Positions 44,511 through 56,879 of a DNA stretch of 64,000 bases are shown here, piece by piece. The DNA is taken from the NCBI GenBank assembly GCA_947359465.1, contig OX375882.1, positions 48,675,509-48,739,508 of the forward strand, read 5' to 3'. The notes under the pieces are model-generated. The model was not told the DNA's origin. It was given only the letters and a program-made list of their open reading frames with translations, and did no database searches. This DNA is from Metellina segmentata (lineage: Eukaryota; Arthropoda; Arachnida; Araneae; Tetragnathidae). The translations under genes were made by a program, and so were the position numbers. Within the stretch, counting starts at the first letter, position 1; each line of letters begins with the position of its first letter.

Positions 44511-45159
44511 ACTTTTAAAAATCATTTTAGCATTGAAATGCTTTTTTTCAGGAAGATAATTCATTATTTTTTCGAGAAATATTTCTTTCAAAGGAATCGG
44601 AAACAGTGTATGACGGTAACAATTATCCATTCACAAAACTGAAGAAAAATATTTCATTCAAATTATTGATCAGTCGAGAGGAAAAACTCCAGAGAATGCT
44701 TGTATATAAGAACTTACAAGTTTTCTGTTTTGTTTAAAGAAGAAAAATACAAAATGTAATAACACCACTCAAAAAATGAAGGGTTATATTTGAACTTTTA
44801 ATACCATGTAAAATAAATTTTCCAAGACACTCGACACCTGTGACTGAAATTTATACATGTTTAAATACGCATCTTTGTTTTATGGATTAAAATTCACAAT
44901 TTTAGCAGACTCAAAACAGTTTCAAGCCAAGCAATGCTAGTTAGAAAAGTAGATTACTTTGAAGAGAGAAAAAGTTGTGTGATGATGGGGCCCTTCACCA
45001 TTCTTTGAAGTGTTATAATGGACACCGAATGCACAATGTGTTACAACCAGAATTCATGGCATTTTGGACTCAGATGAAGATTAGATTCTGATAAAGATTT
45101 ATGTTAGATTTAAGAACTAAAAGGAAATTAGTATAGGCGGAAAAACACATCCAGAGTTC

Positions 45160-45735
45160 ACACGGGTCAGGAGAAACCTGGAATTGTCAGGGAATTTAAT
45201 TTTGTCCAAAAAAAAAAAAAACAGGGAAAATTACAAATTTTCGTCTGAAACCTGGAAAATCCTCAATGACCTGGAAAATTACTGATCATGGCTTCTCAAA
45301 CGCTTTGGAGAAAAGTAGCTATTAAGATTCGTACACAGTTTCGTATCACTTTATTTTATGAATTGAATTTTTCAACCGATTTTAAAAGAAACAACTAATA
45401 TTTAACAGGTAAATAATTTTGTTTCGTCTACTGACTTAAATTGAATTTCATGCTTGTGATACATTAATTCACAAATTGATTTTTAAGTCAAATATGTTGG
45501 ATTATTTGAATAAGTTATATTAATGCAAATTACTTGTGTTTTGTGTTTTAATTTTTACAGTGTATAATTCTTATATTGGTTTTTACTATTGGCTATTGAG
45601 TGCTAAATTATTTCTTGGTTTTTCACCTTTAAATTATCGTGAATTGCTTAAGTATAACCTGGAATTTTGTAAAAATTTGCCTGGAAAATTCAGCGAATTT
45701 TATTTCTGGAATAGAGTGGGAAGCCTGACATCATA
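45160..45735. repeat. Diverged repeat with CCTGGAA motifs
   Basis: ACACGGGTCAGGAGAAACCT, AACCTGGAAAATCC, GACCTGGAAAATTAC and GCCTGGAAAATTCAGCG. The style resembles the ends at 5603 and 14064 but no boundaries are clear. Confidence 0.4.
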
Positions 45736-46213
45736 CGTCTCTTCTATTCTGTTTGAAATCTGGTTTGGTCAAGTCACATATGATTTGCCTTTCCTTAAAT
45801 GAACAAGATGACTAATTATGTCATTACCTAAATTTAGCAGCAACTTCATTCTAGAAATTAAGGAATACCTATTTTGAAGGATATTAACAAAACTCTAAAC
45901 ATGCAAAAATACTTACAATCTCAAAACATAACTTTTTTTACTTTAAATTTTTGAAATCGTACCTAAACCTATTGAAATACAAAAAACCAAAAGTGTCACA
46001 TTTTAAAATAAAAGCCAAAATTTGCACATTAGTAATAAACGCTTTCGTGTGCGATGTTGGATGAAGAAACAAAATAGATATTTATTTTCAGAAATATTTA
46101 AAAAAAATTCTTAACTTGATAGTAGAAAAAACTATTTTTATTTTTGATCATAAATATACTGCACACAATACCTATTCTCAATAATCAATTTTGCATACGT
46201 GTGAACTTATTAA

Positions 46214-46686
46214 CCCCTTTGGTACATTTGACGACTGACACTCGTCATACATTTGTTTTGCCTATGTTTATGGATGACGAGTCTCATTCGTCATTCAAAT
46301 TAGGACAAAATTTAAACATGTACATTTTTGTTCATGGCAAGAGTGATAGGTGTTACGAGACTCTCCTTGAATCAAATTATTCAATCGTTCTCTCAAAAAT
46401 ACACTTTATTTAATCTGACACCATTCATAGAAATATTTACACGGCTGAGTTATCATATATTCTTTTTTGGAATGACCGCGGAGATCAGAAGCTGTGAAAT
46501 CTCTCTCATACTGTTGCCATTCTTATCAAACGAAATTATTCGAAAATATAACAGTAACTAGTGTGCAAACGATAATACTAAAATATGACAGTAATTAGTG
46601 TACAGACGATAATACGAAAATCTAACAGTAACCAATGTGCAAACGATAAGCTGAACTACTTTTCAAATAAATCTGTACCCAAGGAG
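46214..46686. mobile_element. TTAA-flanked piggyBac-like MITE, 473 bp
   Basis: TTAA at 46210-46213 and 46687-46690. Ends CCCCTTTGGTACATTTG and, inverted, CTCCTTGGGTACAGATT. GACGACTGACACTCGTC and GACGAGTCTCATTCGTC palindromic modules lie near the left end. Confidence 0.8.
46541..46651. repeat. Minisatellite, 3 units of ~38 bp, inside the TTAA MITE
   Basis: Units share AACAGTAA..A.TGTGCAAAC and GATAATAC.AAAAT. Confidence 0.85.
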
Positions 46687-46931
46687 TTAATTTGTGACAC
46701 GTGTTTTCATTATAATCGATGAAATATAACAATTTGTTGAAAAAGTTTCCAGAGGGTTGGGGTGAAATAAAGGAAATTCAAATTAAATATCTTCAATGAA
46801 TAATTCAGCAAGTTAATTTCGAAGGCTCTTAGACTTCAATTTCTAATTTATCTATATTGATAGAATAAAGATATTATTTATAACAAATAATTTGAAAATT
46901 TCGAGTATCTTTTATTTTCCTTTATATTTAG

Positions 46932-47038
46932 GATCAAATGTTAGACAAGACAGTATTAGAAGGGAATACACGGACGACAAATCCAACCAATGGTTTGGTG
47001 CCACTGTAGAAACATCTGGAGAAAGTGGACTTGTAGTG
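46932..47038 (+). CDS. if: Integrin alpha (alphaPS2-like), coding exon 3
   Basis: Third coding exon, residues 105-140. The acceptor is TTTATATTTAG at 46931. The phase matches exon 2 (G|GA = Gly105). It encodes GSNVRQDSIRRE followed by KSNQWFGATVETSGESG, the blade 2 FG-GAP start (S.QWFGA.V.S.G..G.VV) of integrin alpha chains. It ends in phase 0 at GTAGTG|GTAAGT, so exon 4 begins with whole codons and restores VV-ACAPRY. The exon is 107 bp, giving 35 whole codons after the two bases that finish Gly105. Confidence 0.9.
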
Positions 47039-47119
47039 GTAAGTATTGGTTACAGAAATATATATATAAGCAGTGCATGAAACGATGATAAAATTGTATT
47101 ACAAATTCAGTCACTTATG

Positions 47120-47440
47120 TGATGGATATTCAGTATCAACAAACAAACCCGAAAGAAAGCGAAAATTTTGCATGCTCTACCCAAATTCTCTTGCATATTT
47201 ACAGGTTAACCTTAAAATTCAGTGTAACGCCATTTTGGTGACGTTTAATCTAACAGGCGTTAACTAATCAACTATCATACATCAATGTGGAATTTTTATT
47301 AACCGAAACGGCGAAAAATTATATTTTAAGGTAATCCCTATATGTATGATTAGAGTATTATATGAATTACGGAAATAAATTATTCGCATTACGTCTGGTT
47401 TGTTTCACTGAAAATCCTTTCATAGCACCTTTTTGATTAA
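47120..47440. repeat. TGACGTCA MITE family copy with inverted ends
   Basis: GGATATTCAGTATCAACAAA at the left and, inverted at the right, GGATTTTCAGTGAAACAAAC. The body has CCATTTTGGTGACGTTTAAT and TAATCAACTATCATACATCA. It starts only about 80 bp after exon 3; the TGACGTCA itself is lost. Confidence 0.65.
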
Positions 47441-47559
47441 TCGTGACCTATGATAACATACATAGATTGTCAGATGAATTAATTACTGAAACATCTGGTA
47501 CATTGAGGGAAAATTCAATGAGCAATTCAAATGGGAAAATAAACAGCTGCTGTAGACAC

Positions 47560-48480
47560 TAAATCCTATTTTAACTCTTGCGGCCGTTTATTGGAAACAG
47601 ATGCTTTGTGGGTTGGAGCCTTCTAAAAGCAACCGCGACTAAACGATTTCAACGACACCAGCAACCACATTTCGATCACCGTGAAGCTAACCAAGCAAAG
47701 AATGGTTCAGTGCTACTGGGAATAATTAATTTGTTACACTTCCGAAGACTACTCACCCTTTCTTCCCTGTGGTTACTATAAATAAATGGCATTGCTCTCG
47801 TCCTGAATCAGTCTGAGAGCGAGAGTTACACAAACTGCATGGACAGATTAGTTGGAAAACACTCGCTGTCTGGATCAGTTCGCCACGAATACATCGCTGC
47901 ACACATGCGCGTCTCTCCTTATCATGCAAAAGGCATTAGAGAAGTTTTGAGAAATCGTATATTTCTGTCGCTCTCCGGCGTTCTTTCGTTTGAAGAAGCA
48001 ATCTTGGAGTCGTTGAATCATTAGCCGCGCATATGAAACATGGTTTGTGTTACGTCTACGGTTTTGAAAAATGAAGATATGACGCAAAACTTGAATGAGG
48101 ACTTAAAAATAGCATCTGCAATTGAGTGTGAATGTGGCATAACCCGACTCTGTCAAAATGTACGTATTTCGACGAGTGTAGCGAGAAGAGCGTCACTGCT
48201 TATGTGAAACCATCTTTTTTAAATATAATCTTGGGACTTCTAGGATCCCTCACAGGTGGAAGGACCTCTCGTGTACCGGGCTTTTGTACCCCAGTAAAGA
48301 TTTGTGTTCCCTCTGTAATATGTAAAACTAATGGGCCCGCCCACTGCTCGCTTACGCTCCCCAACCGCCGGAGGATGGCTTAGCAATCCTCATTGGTTCG
48401 CTGCGCGTACCTTGCTTGCTTCGCTCGCATCAATGAAGACACATGTCCTAGTAGAAAGGATGTTTACAATATATGATATT
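47560..48480. other. GC-richer intronic stretch, unidentified
   Basis: Several short frames, none convincing. 48340-48430 (CACTGCTCGCTTACGCTCCC, then CAATCCTCATTGG) resembles the 58-kb repeat pair. Confidence 0.35.
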
Positions 48481-49067
48481 CCAAAAAAAAAAATTCAGAT
48501 ATAAATTTGTTGTATTAAAGAAAGGTTTTACAGCTCAGAAATCAGGACTCGAACAATTTGGAATTCAAATGAAAGCTTTGAGCAAATTTTAACTCGAAAT
48601 GTGAGCGTTGTTTTGGAAATCGAATACCCAGCATGTTGTCTGTATTCTGCAAGAGCTCGACTAATATTAATTTTTTATTTCAATAAAATTTCATCAGATA
48701 ACGCTATAAATTCAATTGAAGCGCGAGGATTAGTGTAAACAAACAATCGTACTGTGTTGCCAAAACGCGATAACAAATAACGTCTTTTTTGTGTGCCAAG
48801 TAAGATAATTATATATTGATGTTTTTATTGTATTTAGAATAGATGTACCCAAAATTCCTTTCCCAAAAGATAACCCTCACACTGATCTAATGCGGAGTAA
48901 AAGTGTCTGTGACAATATGGATTTCAGAAGCATGTGATTTACATAATAGATGTAGGACTGTCCCTCCTGCTTGGTCGTCTCTAGGGTTAAGATTTTTACT
49001 TTTCAATGGCAATGAGAACCGGAACGCTCCTTAACACAAAACGACATTTATTACTAAAATTTTAAAA

Positions 49068-49258
49068 CATCAATCAACTTTCAGCATCAATACAACTATC
49101 AACATCAATTAACTATCATGATCAATACAACAGAATCAATCAACTATCAACATCAATACTGTCTCAACATCAATCAACTTTCAACATCAATACAACTATC
49201 AACATCAATTAACTATCATGATCAATACAATCAGAATCAATCAACTATCAACATCAAT
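49068..49258. repeat. Minisatellite: two ~95-bp units of ATCAAT-rich subrepeats
   Basis: CATCAATCAACTTTC.GCATCA, then ATACAACTATCAACATCAAT and TAACTATCATGATCAATACA, appears twice. Each unit is built from ATCAAT/ACTATCA words. Confidence 0.9.
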
Positions 49259-49619
49259 CCTCTCTCCACATAATCGCCGAAAAAAAACACTTTTCTTCTT
49301 CCGTCTTTTTAAAAGACGGGGAATGTTTGCACGCGCTCGAAATCCGCGAGACGCGTAAAATAAACCAGCGATGTCAGATTCGGGTAGCGAAGTGTGTTGC
49401 CAGATTCTAATGTACTCAAGAATTAAAATCCTACATAGATGTAATTAGATTCTACATCAAGATGCCCATCTCCACCAAATATGATAGGAAATAACTCTTA
49501 AATATATTTTTTTTTATTCTAATCACCAATTTTCTAAATAAATTTGTTCAGTACAATAATTTCATGCATGTCCTAGGATGCGTAAGGTTTGAAAAAGATA
49601 AAATTTTGTCAAGTTCTAT

Positions 49620-49960
49620 CAAGTAACGTAAGTGTGATAATGTTTTTGTTGCGGAACGTGCTTCCAGTACGTATTCCGAACGTGACGTCACTTGACTTAT
49701 CTTTCGAGTACCGATTTCAGCACTTTACCAATAAAATATTCTTAAAATAAAAATACCAAATTCATGTATGTTAATTGATTGGTCGACGCTACTTAGATTA
49801 AAAGTCAAACGTCACCAAAATGTCGATAAACCATATATCAAGGTAACCCCGATATGTATCATTCGAGACCATTTGGGTAACGGAAGTAAAATGTTCATAC
49901 TGAAAAAATGGTTCTCATTTGGGAACCATGGCTGCTTGTTTTCGATATTTGACTGTAAAA
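49620..49960 (+). repeat. TGACGTCA MITE family copy
   Basis: CAGTACGTATTCCGAACG then TGACGTCA (49683-49690), TTAATTGATTGGTCGACGCT, AACGTCACCAAAATG and CCCCGATATGTATC. Confidence 0.75.
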
Positions 49961-50379
49961 GAGAAAATTCTTTATGGGAATTGCTTTCGAGGTGGGGTGA
50001 GAAAACATATTAAATAAACAGCTTTAAGAGCACTTTAATCACATTCACAGAATTGAAATTATATTAGAGTGGTTGTTAAACTATTGTAAAATCACCTGTA
50101 CTTAACCCTCTCTGTGGTTTATCTTTGTCTCGAAAAAGTACCCTCTGGTGAAAAATCAAGTTACAGTCATCAGTAGGGCAACTTTTTTGTTACAGTAAAA
50201 TTGGGAAAAGTTACATTTATCATTCCCTAAAGTTGCATTTATGGAAATAAAGTTGCATTTATTTTTGATACACTAAAATCTAAAGTAAATTATTCGTAAA
50301 AAATGAAAAAATTCAAAATATTTTGACAATTTTAGTCTTGTACAACAGTATTATAATATATACTGAAATACAGAAAAAC

Positions 50380-50790
50380 GTTGAATTACCGATCCTTGGC
50401 CAGTAATTTCTTTAACATTGAAAACCTGTGCCAGCCGCAGTCATATAATGTGCTGTATCGGATAGCAGAAGCGCAAAATCCTTTCCCTCGATATTCAGAG
50501 ATTTTAAAACGTCATTTACAAGGCGAACAACATATTGATGATCGACACTCACCTCACAAACTGTGCGGTCGATTACACAAGTTTCCTCAGAATTATCAAG
50601 AGTGACAGACAATGTGTTAAGGTACTTGCGATTTATTTCACTTTCGTCTGTAAAGGAAGAGCACCTACTTTCCAAGCACTTCTTGTTTGATCCGCAATAC
50701 TTCAGCGTTCACAAGATCAGACACACGTGATCGAAGGGTTGATCGATAGGGCAAAAAATGAAATAGTAATTGAATATTAATAAATTTTAT
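50380..50790 (-). pseudogene. hAT-type transposase fragment, frameshifted
   Basis: Minus strand, two frames joined near 50670: YRSTLRSRVSDLVNAEVLRI then KQEVLGK, followed by SSFTDESEINRKYLNTLSVT, LNDVL-like VVRLVNDVLKSLNIEGKD and FALLLSDTAHYMTAAGT. The pattern (ES.LR...., DE..D..GR.., LL.SDAA.YM..AG) is that of the hAT relatives domesticated as CGG-binding proteins. Ends and catalytic completeness are not seen. Confidence 0.6.
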
Positions 50791-51049
50791 GCTAAATTTT
50801 AAAAAGTTGCAGATAGTTGCATTTATGCAGAAAGTTGCATTTTTGTTACGGTTATAACTCACTTATAATACAACCCCATGTAGGAGGAATTTTGGTTTTA
50901 GTACTTTACATTCAGTGTAGAACGTGTGAAAAAAAAAGTTGCATCTGTTGCAAAAAGTTGACTTAGTCATCAGTTCTGAGCAAGCAAGATACAATTTGTT
51001 TTTCCTACTTGGGTTTTCATTCTCCTCGGAATGATAGAGCAGTTTCGTC

Positions 51050-51190
51050 TCAACGAGATATCTCGACCTTAGCAAAATTGACCAGTCCTTAGACGAGATA
51101 TCTCGTCCTTAGCAAAACTGACCAGTCCTTAGACGAGATATCTCGTCCTTAACAAAATTGACCAGTCCTTTGACGAGATACCCCGTCGAA
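51050..51190. repeat. Minisatellite, 3 units of 43 bp
   Basis: GACGAGATATCTCGTCCTTA, then GCAAAACTGACCAGTCCTTA, three times. Each unit has a 14-bp palindrome centred on GATATC. Confidence 0.92.
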
Positions 51191-52491
51191 ACACTTGGAG
51201 GGTTAACAAAGATATATTGCAATGATTGATACCGCTCACCGCCATCAATCGAAACAGATTTCTAAAATCAAGCGCAACGACACCATTCAAGCTGAAATCT
51301 AAGCAAAACCAAATAACCGAGCTGTTGAAAATCCGTATGGATATCAATAATCCCGCTCAAGGATCTAGTGGTTGAAAGTTATGAATTGACAGCAACACAC
51401 ACATCACCCAATAACAAATGGGCGATTACTCCAATATCCGCTTTATCCCATACTTTTCTACTGGGATAAGATCAATGGCACGCAACGAGGCGTAAGGAAC
51501 AAATAATGGGAAATTTTAAGGACGCACTTTCTTTGACAAATTGTGGTTTTAAAGGTGACTTCGTAAGTCTACCTGACGGGCGCCGGGAAGCTTAAGGAGG
51601 TTGTATTCACTTCACGCAGCTCTTTAAAATTGGTGATTTGACTATAATTTAAGGCGGGTTGGATTTAAGCTGTTTAACTAGTCTCGTGTTTTCCTTTTTC
51701 GCTCAATTTCGTTGCTGTTGATTGATTTTATGAGTTGAGAATATTTACATAACAAGTTAAACTGCATAACATGCCTTGCTCTTTAAAAATTAAACTTTCG
51801 GGCTGGATCTGACACGAAAAGAAAAATAATATCGTATCTGAGATGCTCTTAATGCTGTAGCGTCGCTGTCGTATTAGAACTATCGAAGTTTCCATTAAAT
51901 TGACGAAATGGATCCATGACCCTTTGCAAAACCTCCATTAGAAATTCGCAGGTTATTGTCACACGAGTTAGTAATTCCAATTAATCGTGGTTCGAGATTA
52001 TGGTGTTTTAGTACGTTGCTGGTGATTCCATAATTGAGTATTCAAACATACAATTAGTAATTTACCAAACAAACACAAATTCATCTTGCACATTTGGTAA
52101 AGAACACATGGGAATTGAGAATTGCAAGTTTTACATGAAATTTTCCGACCGCCAAGAGGTAGACCACTGCCCCTGGAGTAGGCCTCCTCTAAAAGGCAGG
52201 AACCAGATCCAGGCCTACCCACTGCCCCTAGAGTAGCCCTGGCTCTAATTCCGGTTTGGGATTTTACCAAAACTGGTCCTTGTCCATATGGGTTATTCAT
52301 GTCAGGACACCTGAAAAACGTTGCCTCAGTACTAAATTTTCTAACCATATTTCTTTTTTCGCCAACTCTGTATTTAAAGATAATTATGTTCTCAGAAATT
52401 CATTCAGTAATTTTTTTACAGATAAAAAGGAAAACAATAACTTTCACACAACCTCCTTGATATGCAGTTATAGTATTTACTGTTTTACTAG

Positions 52492-53087
52492 TGTAGCGGG
52501 CTTTGCCACCACTACAAACACTAACTTACGATGCAGTATTATATATATATATATATATATAATATAAGCGTGTAACTCAACTCTTTCATGAAGTACTTTT
52601 TGGTTGACAAGGTTGCGCTGTTTCATTCCGGTATGCTAAATTGGTGACTGACGGACGTGATTTGAATACGCAAAAATTTACTTCGATGAATCACCAATGA
52701 TGCTAATCACATTCAACAGCCACCCGAGGCTCTGTGATAGCAGACACTGCTCATTTACTATCACGGCTTCACTCCATTCATTACTGCTTAGCCTTCACTT
52801 CACAAGGGCACTCACACTCGGCTGAGAACGGCAACACAGGACAATTACAACTGTGGTCTTAATAAATCTCTCCAGTCTCCCGCAAATAGCAATCAATCTA
52901 CTACATAATTTCGACTATCCCCAAATTTCGGAGAGGGAGTATTGTAGCGAGCGTAGCCACCACTACAAAAATTAACTGACGATACAGTAGTATGCATAAC
53001 AGTGTAACCCAACTCTTCCATGAAGTACATTTGGATAGACAAAGCTCCACTGTTTCTATTCGGCTTGCTAAACGAGTTCCAGAATTA
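52492..53087. repeat. Direct repeat pair, ~145 bp each, 451 bp apart
   Basis: TGTAGCGGGCTTTGCCACCA, then CTACAAACACTAACTTACGA (52492) and TGTAGCGAGCGTAGCCACCA, then CTACAAAAATTAACTGACGA (52943), followed in both by CCAACTC.T.CATGAAGTAC-like sequence. An (AT)n run expands copy 1. Could be a dimer of a ~450-bp repeat or a tiny LTR-like pair. Confidence 0.7.
52539..52560. repeat. (AT)n microsatellite
   Basis: 22 bp, inside repeat copy 1. Confidence 0.9.
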
Positions 53088-53089
53088 TA

Positions 53090-55020
53090 CATTAGGAACA
53101 GCAAGTCAGGCATTATTGGAACCTGAACAGTTTATCTCAATTGCCAAAAATGTTTTACTTAAGCGCAATTTCAAATTTATTTTGTTGACATACAAAAGAT
53201 AAACACGCAATACAAACACTACCTGCATTGATGATAAAAGGCTTTTCAATTTCCAGCTTTGGTTATTTAGGTTCAACTTTTCATTTTGTAGGGGGTGGGG
53301 TGGTAGAATAAAAGTAGAGATTTCTTTTTAATGAAAAAAAATGTTCGGCTACTTTTCGATTTCCTAATTGCAATACTCAGAGCCACGATCAAGAGATGAT
53401 CAAAGTAAAAACATTCAATAGTAACTCATTGTGGGAACAGTCTTTCTGGAACACCATAACTACTATCTAGTTTATTGAAAGAATTAACATTCTCTTCTTT
53501 TTGAAGTAATTTTCAAGGGAGTACTTTTTTTACTCAAGGTTCGATAGCACATTTTATAAAGCGCCATTTCTGCCTCAAACTTATAGGTGCAAAATACAAC
53601 AAGCGTCCACTACGACCGAAACATGACTAGTTTGCAAGCAGGAAATGGACTGGCCATCTGGCAGATACCAGCAAGTCTGTATGTAAATATACTGAATTGA
53701 ACACAAACATGAGAAAGTAAAAATAAACCTACTGACATAAATTTTAAAGAACACCTACTCTTAGAGTGTGACTTTCACGTCAGTGGATATTCGCGCTATT
53801 TTCTGTGTTATTCCCTCTCTTGATATAAAGTATTTAATAATAAAAGAAAAAAATTAGAATACGCGTATAATTTTATTGATAAAACTTAGGACGATGAAAC
53901 GATTTGTATTAATGGTAGTATCTATATTACATCTTCATTAATTAGTTTTTGGTGTGTTTACGTTTCTTTACTTTATATAATACTTTAAGTTCACTGTTGG
54001 AGTTGCCATGCATGTTTTGTACATGGACTACGATTCATGACAGGGCAAGAAACGAAGCGTTTTGGTTATATTGTAATTTAATCTCGAGTGATAAAAAAAG
54101 TCTTTCTACATACTTTAGCATTAATAAAGTAAATAGGAAAATTTAGAGTTGACAGAGAGATACATGTTACATATCAAGGAGGAAATTTAGTTTCAGTGCG
54201 ATCATATTGAATTCAATCTGGCCTGTCTTTCAAAGTGAGCGTAATGTTTTAGTGAACTTAGATAGATTTGTACATAATTGGATATTTTAGAAACAATTTC
54301 CACAAAAGACAGCTATACAAAATCATTTATTAGCATTGATTCAGCAAGATGAAATTTTATGACATATTGGCGTTGAGATCGTCTAGGGATCTGATAACCA
54401 CCTATTAAGCTTCATAGATCAATAAAATGTAACCTAAAAGCTGTGCCTATGTATGAACTCTTAAAGTTCATGACTGTAAACAATTTGTGTGGGAAAAAGC
54501 TGACAAAATATTTTTAAAACTCAATAACGAAATTTCAGTAAATCTTAGGAAATTTTTTCTGAAGTCATAAATGTCTCTTTCTCACGATTACTTCTTCCTC
54601 TTACTGATGCATCTTTCATGAATTGCTAGTGGGAAAAAAGTGGATACTGAACTCTAAAAGAGATGTTTCGAAAATCCTCTACACGTACATATATGTCTTA
54701 TAAGGCAATGTTCTTTGGCTACGGGTTAGTTGGTTATGCTACTCACTTTAAGTTTTCAAAAGGTACTCGTAAAATTCCCATTGAGAACTCATAATTTGCC
54801 AACCCACCTTTATCCTTGTCGAGAATCACACGATCGTCATGGTTGTAAATAACCCCAGTGTCTGGTGCTTAAACGCCCACACTTAAAGCAGCTCAGTTTC
54901 ATCAACTCTTGTTTGCGGCATGGCATCTAAACTCTATTTAAGGGTTTGTTTTGGGTCCTACAATTTCTAATTAGAGTTTATCTTTAGTCTTGTATATTTT
55001 CCAGAGAAATATTGAAATTG
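53090..55020. other. Intron, nothing recognised
   Basis: AT-rich; no frame, repeat or element supported. Confidence 0.5.
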
Positions 55021-55283
55021 TAGTTGTATTTCTGTGCTCAGATGGCAAATTGTTATAAGTCACTTTTTTTAATATTTCGTGACAGCAATTTTAAGATTCA
55101 ACTTGTGGTTCTGCGGTTTTGGATTAATACAATTTTCCCACCTTTGTTTTATTATAAATTGAAAGAAAAAGAGTTACGACATTTTGTCACCTTCTAAACT
55201 TTAACAAAAGAGACTCCAGGATGGAACTTAGTCAATGTTTTGGGAAAAGTGACTTATAACATTTTGCCATCTGAGTACAGAAT
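55021..55283. repeat. MITE-like fold-back, ~45-bp inverted ends
   Basis: CTCAGATGGCAAATTGTTAT then AAGTCACTTTT at 55037-55068 is inverted at 55242-55283 (AAAAGTGACTTATAACATTT then TGCCATCTGAG). No coding content. Confidence 0.8.
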
Positions 55284-56067
55284 TGTGCATTGCAATGGAT
55301 TGTCTATGTTGCTTCAGTCATCTCAAACACGCAATTGTTGTTACAAACGTGGCATTTTGAAGGGTTTTAGAATGTTTTTAATTTTTATTATGCTTAAAAT
55401 CATTGATTGTTTGGTCGCATTTGTAATGGTATTTAATAACACCATTTTATTCAACATTGTATAGCTTTCAGAATAATTATCCTTTTATATTCATAAGTAT
55501 TACATGATTGAGTATTGCACATTTTTAAAATCTTAGTGCCAAAATTAAACACCAATTTGAGTAAAATTTAAAATGATCTAGGACATCTTCCTGGTTTTTT
55601 TTCTTTAAGACAGACGCGTTATCACTTAATGTACAGATAAATGCACTAATGTAGTAAAAATACAAAAACAAAATCAACATAAAAAAAAGTTGGAACGTTT
55701 TTAGAAAATTTTACGAAATTTTGAAATTCTATAAAGGATAAGTACCGATTCCTTCCATATAACGATCTGATTTTTAGAAAAATTGCATTTATCAAACCTG
55801 TTTAAAATTTGTAAAACGTGATAATTAGAGAAGAGATTGGAAATATTTGTATAGATGCTTACACAAGGTAGATGGACTAAAATTACTGCAAATATGTGTT
55901 TGTAAAACAGGAATCGTAACGTCTTATTTCGCAGGATTAACACAGGCCTTAAAAAGGTTTGATTTTGTTTTTACGGATCATTAAAATTCTTAATATTTGC
56001 CGAAAGTCTTAGTCAGTTTACTTTTTACAAGAACACTGTATATTTTAATTCACCTGAATTCAAAAAT

Positions 56068-56845
56068 CGATGTCAATGATACTCGTCACACGTGTCACCA
56101 GAATTCGATGGTGTAGTATTTACATTTTAACAGAAATTGATGTTTTTTAAATTGAGTCCTTAAGACCCAAAACTAATATTCGTGAAAATTTATTCCCCTG
56201 TGCATTCACGTGTTAATGCTTCCTTTGTGAGGAGTAGCCTTAAAAGAATGGAAAAAATACCCTCTACCCTCTGACTGGTTCACATGCATATATCCTTACT
56301 GTAACCTGCCATCTTCCCCTGCATAGCCTTCTTACCAGTTATGACCTTTTGACTAATAGAATAGGATACTTCAAGCCGATAGACGCCGTTATTTATTCAT
56401 TCGTGTTTTGGGGCAAAGGCAGTACTATACCGCTCGGAAATCTCTTGACACTTACTAAATTTTCCCTAACCTTTCGTTTACTTGAAGACGGAGAATCCTG
56501 TTTCAGCCTGCTCATTCTTTCGAAACAATATTCACTCAATTTCATTATTGCTAAATTAGGTTATGACCTTTATTTAACCCCCCCCCCCCCCCTCCCCAGT
56601 TTTAAAAGTTCTGAAACGTGCAATTAAAATCAGTGTCAATGATACCAATGTATGTCCAAGGTCAAGTGTCATCAAAAATCGATGGCATTATATTTGTAGG
56701 TTAACAAAAAATGAATGTTTTTGAAACTGAGTCCTTAAGACTCAAACCTAGCATTCCTGAAAATGTCTCGATCTGTGCACGCACATGTTAATCTACTGAT
56801 ATCTACGAAAAGTATCCTTAAAAAAAATGAAAAATAGCCTTTAAA
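56068..56845. repeat. Diverged direct repeat pair, ~200 bp, ~560 bp apart
   Basis: GTCAATGATAC, GTGTCA.CA, ATCGATG.., GAGTCCTTAAGAC, GTGCA..CAC.TGTTAAT and AGTA.CCTTAAAA occur in the same order at 56068-56275 and 56627-56845. Confidence 0.75.
56579..56591. repeat. Poly-C tract
   Basis: About 13 C. Confidence 0.9.
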
Positions 56846-56879
56846 AGGGTTTTTTCCCTTCCACTTGAAGAGTGGGAAT

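Larger units (their letters stand above)
44180..46931 (+). other. Integrin intron 2 (about 2.75 kb)
   Basis: Bounded by GTAAGG and TTTAG, phase 1. It contains the 150-bp tandem duplication at 44214-44510, a diverged repeat with CCTGGAA motifs (45160-45735) and the TTAA MITE 46214-46686. Nothing further is recognised between 44510 and 45160. Confidence 0.85.
50106..51202. mobile_element. TTAA-flanked piggyBac-like MITE containing a hAT relic
   Basis: TTAA at 50102-50105 and 51203-51206. Left CCCTCTCTGTGGTTTATC; right inverted CCCTCCAAGTGTTTCGACGG. The right part holds three tandem GACGAGATATCTCGTC units. The 1.1-kb length comes partly from the internal hAT transposase relic. Confidence 0.6.

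Noticed and set aside
52492..53087. LTR retrotransposon
   Set aside because: Only about 300 bp lies between the copies, with no primer-binding site, polypurine tract or gag/pol relic.
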